A stretch of DNA of 13,303 nucleotides, from contig USCL01000083.1 in assembly GCA_900553145.1 (NCBI GenBank), positions 1 through 13,303 on the forward strand, written 5' to 3'. Position numbers and translations under genes: made by a program. Within the stretch, counting starts at the first letter, position 1. Every line of letters begins with the position of its first letter. The stretch is from an uncultured Desulfovibrio sp. (GTDB taxonomy: Bacteria; Desulfobacterota; Desulfovibrionia; Desulfovibrionales; Desulfovibrionaceae). The notes beneath the pieces are model-generated. The model was given only the letters and a program-made list of their open reading frames with translations, searched no databases and was not told where the DNA came from. Below are positions 6,039 through 13,239 of the stretch, one piece after another.

Positions 6039-8693
6039 ATGAGACGACACGGCTATACCATCGGCGGGCAGGTGCAGGGGGTCGGCTTCCGGCCTTTCGT
6101 CTACCGTGCCGCAACCCGCTGCCAGCTCACGGGCCATGTGGGCAACACGTCGGACGGCGTCCGGGTGGAAGTGCAGGGGACGGACGAGGCGCTGGACGCC
6201 TTTGCGCACGCCCTTGGGCACGAACTGCCGCCGCTCGCGCGGATCACGTCCCTGCGCCGTGAGGAACTGCCGCTCGCCGACAACGAGACGGCCTTCGTCA
6301 TCGCGCACAGCGAAGGCCATCACGGGCACGCCGTGCTGGTCAGCCCGGACGTGGCGACCTGCGACAACTGCCTCGCGGACATGCGCGATCCGGCGAACCG
6401 GCGTTACCGCTACCCGTTCACCAACTGCACGGACTGCGGCCCCCGCTACACCATCACCCGCTCCATCCCCTATGACCGGGCCACCACGTCCATGAGCTGC
6501 TTTCCGCTGTGCCCGGACTGCGCCGCCGAATACAACGATCCCCTCGACCGCCGTTTCCACGCCCAGCCCAACGCCTGCCCCGTCTGCGGGCCGAGGGTCT
6601 GGCTCACCGCCGCGCCCGAAGGCGATCCCCGCGTCCCCGGCCCCAAGCTTGCCGAAGGCCAATGCGCCGTCGAGGAAACCGCCGCCGCCCTGCGCGCGGG
6701 GAAAATCGTCGCGGTCAAGGGGCTCGGCGGCTTCCATCTGGTCTGCGACGCGGCCAGCGACAAGGCCGTCGCCCTGCTGCGCGAGCGCAAGCGCCGCCCG
6801 CACAAATCGCTGGCGATCATGGTGCCGGATCTCGAAACGGCCCGGCGCGTCGCCTTTGTTTCCGATGCGGAAGCCGCCGTCCTCACCTCGCCCGAACGCC
6901 CCATCGTAGCGCTTGAGTCGCGGGGCACCCTGCCTTCCGGCATTGCGCCGGATGTGGACAGCATCGGCGTCATGCTGCCCTATACCCCGCTGCACCACCT
7001 GCTCCTCGAAGCCTTTGCCGGGCGCTCGCCGCTTCCGGCCCTCGTCATGACCTCCGGCAACGCGGGCGGGGAACCCATTTCGCTCGGCAACCGCGAAGCA
7101 CTGGCCCGCTTGCGGCACATCGCCGACCTGTTCCTGCTGCACAACCGCGACATCTTGATCCGCGCCGACGACTCCGTGGTACGGGTGGAGGCGGAAGCGC
7201 TGGGGCGGGGAGGGAGAACCTCTCTGGCGAAAGGCATCCTCCCTTCCCCAACCTCCGCCCTTCCCCCCCTCAAGACGTTTACATGCGGATGTGAGGAGAA
7301 AACCGAGCGGCAGGAAGAAGCCGCATCCGAGATTTCCACAGAACACAATACACAGTATTATCCACAGGATGTTCTGCCGAAAACGGATGACGAAACCGCC
7401 CTTTGCCCGAGCGGAACGCCTTCCGGCATTGCCTCCCCGCCAAGCGAAAGCCTTGGGAAGGGCGGGGGGGAGGGTGACCCCTTCTCCAGAAGGGGAGCCC
7501 TTCCCCGCTCTCCCTTCTCCCTCCACTTTTTCCGGAGGGCCAGAGGGTTTGTCCCGAGGCCGCTGGAACTCCCCCGTGACGCGGGACGCTGCGTACTGGC
7601 CACGGGCGCGGAACTCAAGAACACGCTCTGCCTCACTCGCGGCAAGGACGCCTTCCTCAGCCAGCATGTGGGCGACCTGAAAAACCTTGAAACCTTCGAG
7701 TTCTTCCAGAATATGGCGGAACATTTGAGCGGCCTGCTGGAAGTCAGGCCGGAGGCCGTTGTCTGCGACCTGCACCCGGACTACCTCTCCACAGGCTACG
7801 CGCTGGACTCCGGCCTGCCCGTCCTGCGCCTGCAACATCACTTCGCCCATATCTACGGCGTACTGGCGGAAAACAGGCACAACGCCCCGGCCCTCGGACT
7901 GGCGCTGGACGGGACGGGCTACGGCACCGACGGGACCATATGGGGCGGCGAGCTTCTGTTCGTCGATCCCCAAGCGGCCAGCGAGGAACGCTATGGCGGG
8001 CGCATAGGCCGCCTCGCGCCGTTCCCCCTGCCCGGCGGCGAAGCCGCCATCAGGGAACCATGGCGCATCGCAAGCGGCTTCATGGGGTTCCCCGAGGCCG
8101 GAGGAACGCGGGAATGGTTTGCGGAGCATATGGACGCCCTCTTGGGAGTGGCGGGGAAACACGCCGTACACGCCGCCATTTTGGAACTGGCCAACCGAGG
8201 GTCCACGCCCATGACTTCAAGCTGCGGCCGCCTGTTCGACGCCGTTTCCGCGCTGCTCGGATTGTGCCCGGCCATCACCTACGAAGGGCAGGCGGCCATC
8301 CGGCTGGAAGCGCATCAGGACGTATCGGTAACAACCATTCCACCGTTTCCCGTCAAGGAACGCGGCGGCCTTCTGGAACTTGACACCGCAGCCTTTTTTC
8401 TGCACCTGCTGGAATTGCGGAGGGCAGGCGTTCCTGTCCCCGATCTGGCCCGCCGGTTCCATCTCGGGCTGGCGGAAGGGCTTGCCGATCTGGCGCTTTC
8501 CGGAGCGCGGCGCTGCGGCGTCCGTACCGTGGCCTTGTCCGGCGGCGTCTTCCATAACCGGACCATCGCCCTGCTGTTGCCGGAAGCGTTGGCGCGGCGC
8601 GGGCTCGTCCCGCTCACGCACCGTTCCCTGCCGCCCGGAGACGGCGGGCTGTCCTATGGGCAGGCCGCGTGGGCATCCTACATTCTCCGCTGA
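6039..8693 (+). CDS. hypF: Carbamoyltransferase HypF, hydrogenase maturation, with internal expansion
   Basis: HypF makes the CN ligands of [NiFe]-hydrogenase: it uses carbamoyl phosphate and ATP to carbamoylate the C-terminal cysteine of HypE. The protein has 884 residues, against about 750-780 usually. In order: an acylphosphatase domain (1-90; GQVQGVGFRPF with Arg18, Asn36); two zinc-finger pairs (Cys108/111/130/133 and Cys158/161/180/183); a YrdC-like domain (about 200-381, ending DDSVV); an unusual low-complexity stretch at about 388-495; and a Kae1-like domain from RRARGF (499-504), with HHFAH, DGTGYGTDG and the final GDGGLSYGQ. The ATG at 6039 has a GGGAG ribosome-binding site 6 nt upstream and is preferred over the TTG at 6015. 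The extra stretch coincides with two palindromic repeats in the DNA. The frame stays open, so the protein may still work, but this is untested. Confidence 0.95.
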   Translation: MRRHGYTIGGQVQGVGFRPFVYRAATRCQLTGHVGNTSDGVRVEVQGTDEALDAFAHALGHELPPLARITSLRREELPLADNETAFVIAHSEGHHGHAVLVSPDVATCDNCLADMRDPANRRYRYPFTNCTDCGPRYTITRSIPYDRATTSMSCFPLCPDCAAEYNDPLDRRFHAQPNACPVCGPRVWLTAAPEGDPRVPGPKLAEGQCAVEETAAALRAGKIVAVKGLGGFHLVCDAASDKAVALLRERKRRPHKSLAIMVPDLETARRVAFVSDAEAAVLTSPERPIVALESRGTLPSGIAPDVDSIGVMLPYTPLHHLLLEAFAGRSPLPALVMTSGNAGGEPISLGNREALARLRHIADLFLLHNRDILIRADDSVVRVEAEALGRGGRTSLAKGILPSPTSALPPLKTFTCGCEEKTERQEEAASEISTEHNTQYYPQDVLPKTDDETALCPSGTPSGIASPPSESLGKGGGEGDPFSRRGALPRSPFSLHFFRRARGFVPRPLELPRDAGRCVLATGAELKNTLCLTRGKDAFLSQHVGDLKNLETFEFFQNMAEHLSGLLEVRPEAVVCDLHPDYLSTGYALDSGLPVLRLQHHFAHIYGVLAENRHNAPALGLALDGTGYGTDGTIWGGELLFVDPQAASEERYGGRIGRLAPFPLPGGEAAIREPWRIASGFMGFPEAGGTREWFAEHMDALLGVAGKHAVHAAILELANRGSTPMTSSCGRLFDAVSALLGLCPAITYEGQAAIRLEAHQDVSVTTIPPFPVKERGGLLELDTAAFFLHLLELRRAGVPVPDLARRFHLGLAEGLADLALSGARRCGVRTVALSGGVFHNRTIALLLPEALARRGLVPLTHRSLPPGDGGLSYGQAAWASYILR
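7202..7280 (+). repeat. Palindrome plus C/T-rich tract inside hypF (left copy)
   Basis: The arms GGGGAGGGAG (7207-7216) and CTCCCTTCCCC (7239-7249) pair imperfectly around a CCTCTC-TGGC-GAAAGG core (7219-7234). A C/T-rich tract then ends in CAAGACGTTT. The core, the tract and the closing CAAGAC/AAAGAC motif line up by eye with 13205-13265, the intergenic element at the right end. It encodes glycine/arginine- and proline-rich residues that are not part of the HypF family. It marks the left edge of the expansion. Confidence 0.6.
7455..7532 (+). repeat. Nested palindrome plus C/T-rich tract inside hypF (right copy)
   Basis: Outer arms GGGAAGGGC (7455-7463) and GCCCTTCCC (7497-7505) are perfectly complementary. 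They enclose a second perfect palindrome at 7478-7495 (CCCCTTCT-CC-AGAAGGGG), whose TTCT-CC-AGAA centre matches the hairpin at 1-34. A C/T-rich tract runs on to about 7525, where the HypF family sequence resumes (RRARGF codons from 7533). Such a structure is typical of intergenic DNA rather than coding DNA. Confidence 0.65.
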
Positions 8694-8722
8694 TTCAACC
8701 TCTGCTCAAAAGGAGTCGCATC

Positions 8723-9031
8723 ATGGTTCGTCACATTGTCTGGTGGACGCTGAAACCCGAAGCCGAAGGCCGTACCGCCGCTGAAAACGCCAAGCTCATC
8801 AAGCAGCGCCTTGAAGCCCTTGTGGGGCAGGTTCCGTCTTTGAAATCCCTTGAAGTGTCTTATGATTTTCTCCCGACCTGCACCATGCCGGTCAACGTCA
8901 TCCTGATGACCACACATGACGACGCCGAAGGGCTCAAAGCCTATGCCGAACATCCCGCGCACGTCGCCGTCGGCAAGGAGCTTATCAAGCTCGTGACCGA
9001 ATCCCGTCAGGCCATCGACTATATTTTTTAA
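8723..9031 (+). CDS. Dabb-family (stress-responsive alpha/beta barrel) protein
   Basis: A small soluble protein of 102 residues. It opens with MVRHIVWWTLKPEA and contains SLKSLEVSYDF, DAEGLKAYAEHPAHVAV and a C-terminal AIDYIF. This is the pattern of Dabb proteins, single-domain ferredoxin-like folds that usually dimerise into a beta-barrel. Their biochemical roles are mostly unknown, and some relatives act as cyclases or bind small hydrophobic molecules. The ATG at 8723 has an AGGAG ribosome-binding site 7 nt upstream; an in-frame earlier start at 8669 would overlap hypF. It begins 29 bp after the hypF stop, so it is probably co-transcribed with hypF, though no functional tie to hydrogenase maturation is established. 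Confidence 0.88.
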   Translation: MVRHIVWWTLKPEAEGRTAAENAKLIKQRLEALVGQVPSLKSLEVSYDFLPTCTMPVNVILMTTHDDAEGLKAYAEHPAHVAVGKELIKLVTESRQAIDYIF

Positions 9032-9039
9032 GCAATGCC

Positions 9040-9103
9040 GGAGAAGGAGGAAGAGGAGCCTTTCCGGGAAAGAATCCCCGGTTCCTTTTCTTCCCCTCTC
9101 TCC
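9040..9103 (+). terminator. Imperfect palindrome after the Dabb gene, possible terminator
   Basis: This starts 8 nt after the Dabb stop codon. A purine-rich left half and a pyrimidine-rich right half pair imperfectly around CCGGG (9064-9068) and CCCGG (9077-9081), followed by TTCCTTTTCTTCCCC. The CTTTCCGGGAAAG centre recalls the cores of the other palindromes in this window, so it may be a degenerate member of the same family. It probably separates hypF-Dabb from the methyltransferase gene. Confidence 0.4.
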
Positions 9104-9156
9104 ACGCCTTGTATTTTGGGGCAGCGGCGGCCCCTCCTTTCATACCCATCCCGTTT

Positions 9157-9942
9157 ATGATCCCACCTGAAGAAATGCGTGCACGCGAGCACCCGTCGCC
9201 ATGCGCGGAAGCGCGGCGGGCCTTTCCTTCCGGGCTTGAACAGCCTGCGGGCAGTTTCCGGTTCAGCATCGACGCGCTGCTGCTCGCAGCCTTCGCGGCA
9301 AACAGTGCAAACAATGTTACCGATCGGTTTGTAGATCTTGGAACTGGATGCGGCGTCGTGGGTTTGGCCTATTTGTTACTTACAGAAAACAAACTTAAAG
9401 GTTCCGGTATTGACTGCAATTCCGGGCTGATCAACGCCGCTCGAAAAAACGCCGCGAAACTTGGCCTTTCGGATCGCTTCACTCCGTACGCCGGGGACAT
9501 TGCCGATACGCGGTTTCTGGGAAAACTCCGTGCGGAAAACGCCCCAGTCCGGCTGGTTATGGCGAATCCACCGTGGCGGCTTATCGGTGCCGGACGCTTG
9601 CCCGCGACGGAGGCCCGCCGGAAAGCCTTGTTCGGCGACAAGACGACGTTCCCGCTGTTTGCGGCCGCCGCTTCTTTTTTGCTTGATGAAGGGGGCCGCT
9701 TCGCCTGCATAATCAGCCCGGACAGGCTTCAGGATATGCTGGCGGCGCTGTGTGAAGCCGGGCTCGCGCCTCAGGTGTTACAATCCATCCACAAGCAAAA
9801 AAACGTCCCGGCCACGTTCGTGCTCATCGAAGCCCGCAAAGGCGTATCCGGTGAAACGTCCGTCGCCGAACCGGTCGCCCTCTATGGACCGGGACGTTTT
9901 TTCACGCTGGAATCACTGGCTTTCTGCCCTTTTTTACGCTAA
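9157..9942 (+). CDS. Class I SAM-dependent methyltransferase, TrmN6 (YfiC)-like
   Basis: About 261 residues with a Rossmann methyltransferase fold. Motif I, DLGTGCGVVGLAYL, is at 60-73 (SAM binding). The catalytic NPPW motif is at 137-140; NPP(Y/F/W) marks N-methylation of adenine, cytosine or glutamine amides. The entry segment LEQPAGSFRFSIDALLLAAF (28-46) resembles tRNA1(Val) adenine-37 N6-methyltransferases, so a tRNA base is the best guess; rRNA, DNA or protein glutamine targets remain possible. The start is uncertain: the ATGs at 9157 and 9175 both lack a strong ribosome-binding site, and the TTG at 9109 is less likely. The stop is 9 nt before the EndoQ-helicase gene, implying co-transcription. 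Bases about 9300-9420 are visibly more A/T-rich than the surroundings. Confidence 0.78.
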   Translation: MIPPEEMRAREHPSPCAEARRAFPSGLEQPAGSFRFSIDALLLAAFAANSANNVTDRFVDLGTGCGVVGLAYLLLTENKLKGSGIDCNSGLINAARKNAAKLGLSDRFTPYAGDIADTRFLGKLRAENAPVRLVMANPPWRLIGAGRLPATEARRKALFGDKTTFPLFAAAASFLLDEGGRFACIISPDRLQDMLAALCEAGLAPQVLQSIHKQKNVPATFVLIEARKGVSGETSVAEPVALYGPGRFFTLESLAFCPFLR

Positions 9943-9951
9943 TCTCAGGGC

Positions 9952-12900
9952 ATGAAATACTTTCGCGCAGATCTGCATGTCCATTCGCGCTTTTCCCGCG
10001 CCACCAGCGGCAGGCTCAATATCCGCAATCTTGCGGCATGGAGTATGATCAAGGGGCTCTCCGTCATGTCCACGGGCGACTTCACCCACCCGGCATGGAG
10101 GGACGAGCTGCGGCGTGACCTCGTCTATGACGACAACAGCGGCCTGTACCGCGTCCGCGAAGAGACGCCGCTGGAAACGGAAATCCCGGGCTTTTCCCGT
10201 CCGGGCGGCGTCAGCGATCCGCAGTTCCTCATTCAGGCGGAAATCAGCTCCATCTACAAAAAAGACGGTGCGGTACGCAAAGTACACAACGTAGTGATCA
10301 TGCCCACGCTTGAGAGTGCGGACAAGCTGTCCAACAAGCTCGCCGCCATCGGAAACATCACGTCCGACGGACGCCCGATCCTTGGCCTCGATTGCGAGCA
10401 TCTCCTTGAAATGGTGCTTGAAACCGACGAGCGCGGCGTGCTCATTCCCGCCCATATCTGGACGCCATGGTTTTCGCTGTTTGGCTCAAAATCCGGCTTC
10501 GATGCGCTGGAAGACTGCTTCGGCTCGCTCTCCTCACATATTTTCGCATTGGAAACGGGGCTTTCCTCCGATCCGGACATGAACCGGCTCTGGTCCGCGC
10601 TCGACCGCTACGCGCTTGTTTCCAACTCCGACGCCCACTCCGGGGAAAACCTCGGCCGCGAAGCCAACCTGTTCGAAGGCACGCCGTCTTATGACGGCAT
10701 GTTCGATGCGCTGCGCCGGGCCGCACGGGACGAGGAAGGTTCCGGCTGCCTCTTCCGGGGGACGGTGGAATTCTTCCCCGAAGAAGGCAAGTATCACCTC
10801 GACGGGCACCGCGCCTGCAATGTGGCCCTCGACCCGGAAGAATCCATAAAAATCGGTAACATCTGCCCGGTATGCGGCAAACCGCTCACGGTCGGCGTGC
10901 TCCACCGCGTCATGGCGCTGGCGGACCGCAAGACCCCGGTCATGCCCAAGCACGATCCCGGATTCGTTTCGCTGTTCCCGCTCCCGGAAATGCTCGGCGA
11001 ACTGCTCTCAGTCGGCCCCAAGAGCCGGAAAGTGCAGGAAAAGCAATCCGAACTGGTCCGCATGTTCGGCTCGGAAATGGACATCCTGCACACGGTCCCC
11101 GAATCGGATCTGCGCCAGCATTGGGACGCGCTCGGCGAAGCCGTGGCCCGCATGCGCCGGGGCGACGTCATCAAGGAAGGCGGGTTTGACGGTGAATACG
11201 GCGTGGTCAAAGTGTTCTCGGATGAAGAGCGCAAGCAGTTTGTGACCGGAAGGTACCGTTCGTCTTCCTTGCTGGACGCCCTGCCCGGAGCCAAGAAACC
11301 GGGCAGGAAGCCCAAGGAGGCCGCCCCCAAGGAACAGCCGTCCCAGCAGGTATCCCTGTTCACGGCCATGGCGCCAAAGCCTGAAACACCGCCCGATCCG
11401 AAGGCGTTCCCGTATTCCGACGCACAACAGAAAGCCATCAAGGCCGGCCCGCATCCTGTACTGGTGCTCGCCGGGCCGGGCTCCGGCAAGACCCGCACCC
11501 TCGTGGGCCGCGTCCAACGCCTCCTCAGGGACGGCGTGCCCGTGGAACGCATCCTTGCCGTCACCTTTACCCGCCGCGCCGCCGCCGAACTCCGGGAACG
11601 CCTTGCGCGGGCCCTTGGGGAAGGCGTCCCGCTGCCTCAGGCCGACACCCTGCACGCGCTGGCCTTGTCCCATTGGGGCGCCCAGACGGATGAAGCCCTG
11701 CCCGCTGTGCTGCCCGAGGAAACCGCCCGGAGCGTATTCGCCAAGGCCAACGCCCTGTCCGCCTCCGACGCCAGACACGTGTGGGACGAGCTGTCTCTCG
11801 CCCGCGAACGCCTCGACGCCCTGACGCCCGAGCAATCGGCCCTGCTGGAGCGTTATCACGCCGCCAAACGGGAACGGAACCTTGCGGACTATACGGATCT
11901 GCTGGAACACTGGCTGGCCCGCCTGCAAGCGGAACCGGAACGCCGGTGGACCGACGTGCTGGTCGACGAGATACAGGACCTTTCACCGTTGCAGGTTGCC
12001 CTTGTCCGGGCGCTGATGCCCGGCGACGGGCACGGCTTCTTCGGCATCGGCGACCCCGATCAGGCCATTTACGGATTCCGTGGGGCGCATCCCGATGTCC
12101 AGTCGGCCCTGCGCGACGCATGGCCTTCGCTGGAGAGCGTCACCCTTGCCGCGAGCCATCGCTCGGCCGCCGGCATCCTGACCTCGGCATCGGCGCTGCT
12201 CGGGACTTCCTCAGCCTGTGGAAAACTTATCCCCACCCGCGAAGGGGAAGCTTGCCTGCACATCTTCAGTGCCCCGGACGCCCGCAAGGAAGCCGCATGG
12301 GTCGCGGATCAGGCCGCGCTCCTCCTTGGCGGAACCTCCCATACGCTGGAAGATTCCCGCCGCCGCGACGCCACACTGGCCACGCCATGCAGCCCCGGCG
12401 AGGTGGCCGTACTGGTCCGCATGAAGGCCCTTATCCCGCCCCTGAAAGCCGCGCTGGAACGCCGGGGCGTGCCCTGTTCGGCACCGGAAACGGCCCCTTT
12501 CTGGGGCGATCCATCCGCCGCCCTGATCCTTGAACTGGCGGGCCTGCGTTTCCAGCGTCCTTTTGCCGCGCCGGAAGGCCCCGGCAGCCTCGACGTGGAT
12601 GTGTCGCAGCTGGCGGCCTCCCTGCCCGAACAGATCTGGTTGGCCGGGCCGTCCGCGCTCGTTGCCCATCTGGACGCAGCCAAGCTCCTCGCGCCCCTGT
12701 TTACCGAATCGGCGGCCTGCAACACGCTGCTCCGGGCATTCCGCGAACAAGGCAAGACATGGGAAGGGCTTCTTGACTGGGTGTGCCTGCGGCAGGAGCT
12801 GGATCTCGTGCGCGAACAGGCGGAGCAGGTGCAGATCATGACCCTGCACGCCGCCAAGGGCCTCGAATTCCGGGCCGTATTCCTGCCCGCGCTGGAAGAG

Positions 12901-13179
12901 GGCATCCTGCCCTTCCCCGGCGCGGACGCCCTGCTCCACGGTGCCCCCGGCGGCGCTGTCGATCCCGCCGCCCTCGCGGAGGAACGCCGTTTGTTCTATG
13001 TCGGCCTGACCCGTGGGCAGGATGCCGTTTTCGTCAGCCACGCGGCGCAGCGCCAGCTGTACGGCAAGACCTTGGAACTGCCGCCTTCGCGTTTCCTTGA
13101 AGCACTGCCCGAGCTGTTCCGGCACACCCGGCTTGTCCGCCACGTGCAGACGACGGCTACGCAGATGAAGTTGTTTTAG
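9952..13179 (+). CDS. EndoQ-like PHP endonuclease fused to UvrD/PcrA-family helicase
   Basis: A 1075-residue two-module DNA repair protein. Residues 1 to about 440 match the Endonuclease Q family, which nicks DNA 5' of deaminated bases and abasic sites. Visible PHP metal-site candidates are His9, His11, Asp43, His46, Glu97, His112, and Asp227/His229 (NSDAH). A zinc motif involves Cys289, Cys305 and Cys308 (ICPVCGK), followed by VGVLHRVMALADR. A basic linker (about 445-485) leads to an SF1A helicase: Walker A GPGSGKT (508-514), motif II DEIQD (672-676), motif III GDPDQAIYGFRG (700-711), motif V TLHAAKGLEF (964-973) and motif VI FYVGLTR (1015-1021). The helicase part (about 585 residues) is shorter than UvrD (about 720), suggesting a reduced 1B/2B region. 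Two QxxLF motifs (466-470 and 1071-1075) resemble beta-clamp-binding peptides. The ribosome-binding site is weak, consistent with coupling to the methyltransferase gene ending 9 nt upstream. Confidence 0.92.
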   Translation: MKYFRADLHVHSRFSRATSGRLNIRNLAAWSMIKGLSVMSTGDFTHPAWRDELRRDLVYDDNSGLYRVREETPLETEIPGFSRPGGVSDPQFLIQAEISSIYKKDGAVRKVHNVVIMPTLESADKLSNKLAAIGNITSDGRPILGLDCEHLLEMVLETDERGVLIPAHIWTPWFSLFGSKSGFDALEDCFGSLSSHIFALETGLSSDPDMNRLWSALDRYALVSNSDAHSGENLGREANLFEGTPSYDGMFDALRRAARDEEGSGCLFRGTVEFFPEEGKYHLDGHRACNVALDPEESIKIGNICPVCGKPLTVGVLHRVMALADRKTPVMPKHDPGFVSLFPLPEMLGELLSVGPKSRKVQEKQSELVRMFGSEMDILHTVPESDLRQHWDALGEAVARMRRGDVIKEGGFDGEYGVVKVFSDEERKQFVTGRYRSSSLLDALPGAKKPGRKPKEAAPKEQPSQQVSLFTAMAPKPETPPDPKAFPYSDAQQKAIKAGPHPVLVLAGPGSGKTRTLVGRVQRLLRDGVPVERILAVTFTRRAAAELRERLARALGEGVPLPQADTLHALALSHWGAQTDEALPAVLPEETARSVFAKANALSASDARHVWDELSLARERLDALTPEQSALLERYHAAKRERNLADYTDLLEHWLARLQAEPERRWTDVLVDEIQDLSPLQVALVRALMPGDGHGFFGIGDPDQAIYGFRGAHPDVQSALRDAWPSLESVTLAASHRSAAGILTSASALLGTSSACGKLIPTREGEACLHIFSAPDARKEAAWVADQAALLLGGTSHTLEDSRRRDATLATPCSPGEVAVLVRMKALIPPLKAALERRGVPCSAPETAPFWGDPSAALILELAGLRFQRPFAAPEGPGSLDVDVSQLAASLPEQIWLAGPSALVAHLDAAKLLAPLFTESAACNTLLRAFREQGKTWEGLLDWVCLRQELDLVREQAEQVQIMTLHAAKGLEFRAVFLPALEEGILPFPGADALLHGAPGGAVDPAALAEERRLFYVGLTRGQDAVFVSHAAQRQLYGKTLELPPSRFLEALPELFRHTRLVRHVQTTATQMKLF

Positions 13180-13185
13180 AGAATA

Positions 13186-13239
13186 TTTGGAGGGGGAAGG
13201 AGGGACTTTCTGGAGAAAGTCCCTCCTTCCCCCTCCAAA
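13186..13239 (+). terminator. Perfect 26-bp-arm hairpin after the EndoQ-helicase gene
   Basis: A perfect inverted repeat with 26-bp arms (13186-13211 and 13214-13239) and a GG centre, beginning 6 nt after the stop codon. No T-run follows; instead there is a C/T-rich tract ending AAAGACTTTT (about 13257-13266). Position and stability suggest a transcript end or 3' RNA-stabilising structure. The ACTTTCT-GG-AGAAAGT centre and the trailing tract match the element inside hypF at 7202-7280. Confidence 0.65.

Noticed and set aside
5795..6040. N-terminal extension of the acyl-CoA synthetase
   Set aside because: Arg-rich, not family-like, overlaps the hypF start, and the ATG at 5794 has a good ribosome-binding site.
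7202..7532. CRISPR or tandem repeat inside hypF
   Set aside because: The repeats are two diverged palindromes about 250 bp apart, without regular spacers or tandem periodicity.
5922..8171. 749-codon minus-strand open frame opposite hypF
   Set aside because: hypF on the plus strand has all family motifs; the antisense frame is low complexity and has no recognisable domain.
6039..8693. hypF as a pseudogene because of the insertion
   Set aside because: The frame is continuous, both flanking domains are intact with their catalytic motifs, and the insertion falls at a domain boundary; function is unproven but disruption is not shown.
9952..11400. N-terminal PHP domain as a polymerase/histidinol-phosphatase PHP
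   Set aside because: The ICPVCGK zinc motif followed by VGVLHRVMALADR and the overall layout fit the EndoQ family better than HisK-type or DnaE-type PHP domains.
12211..13143. 310-codon minus-strand frame opposite the helicase C-terminal region
   Set aside because: The plus strand here encodes helicase motifs V and VI; the antisense frame has no family features.
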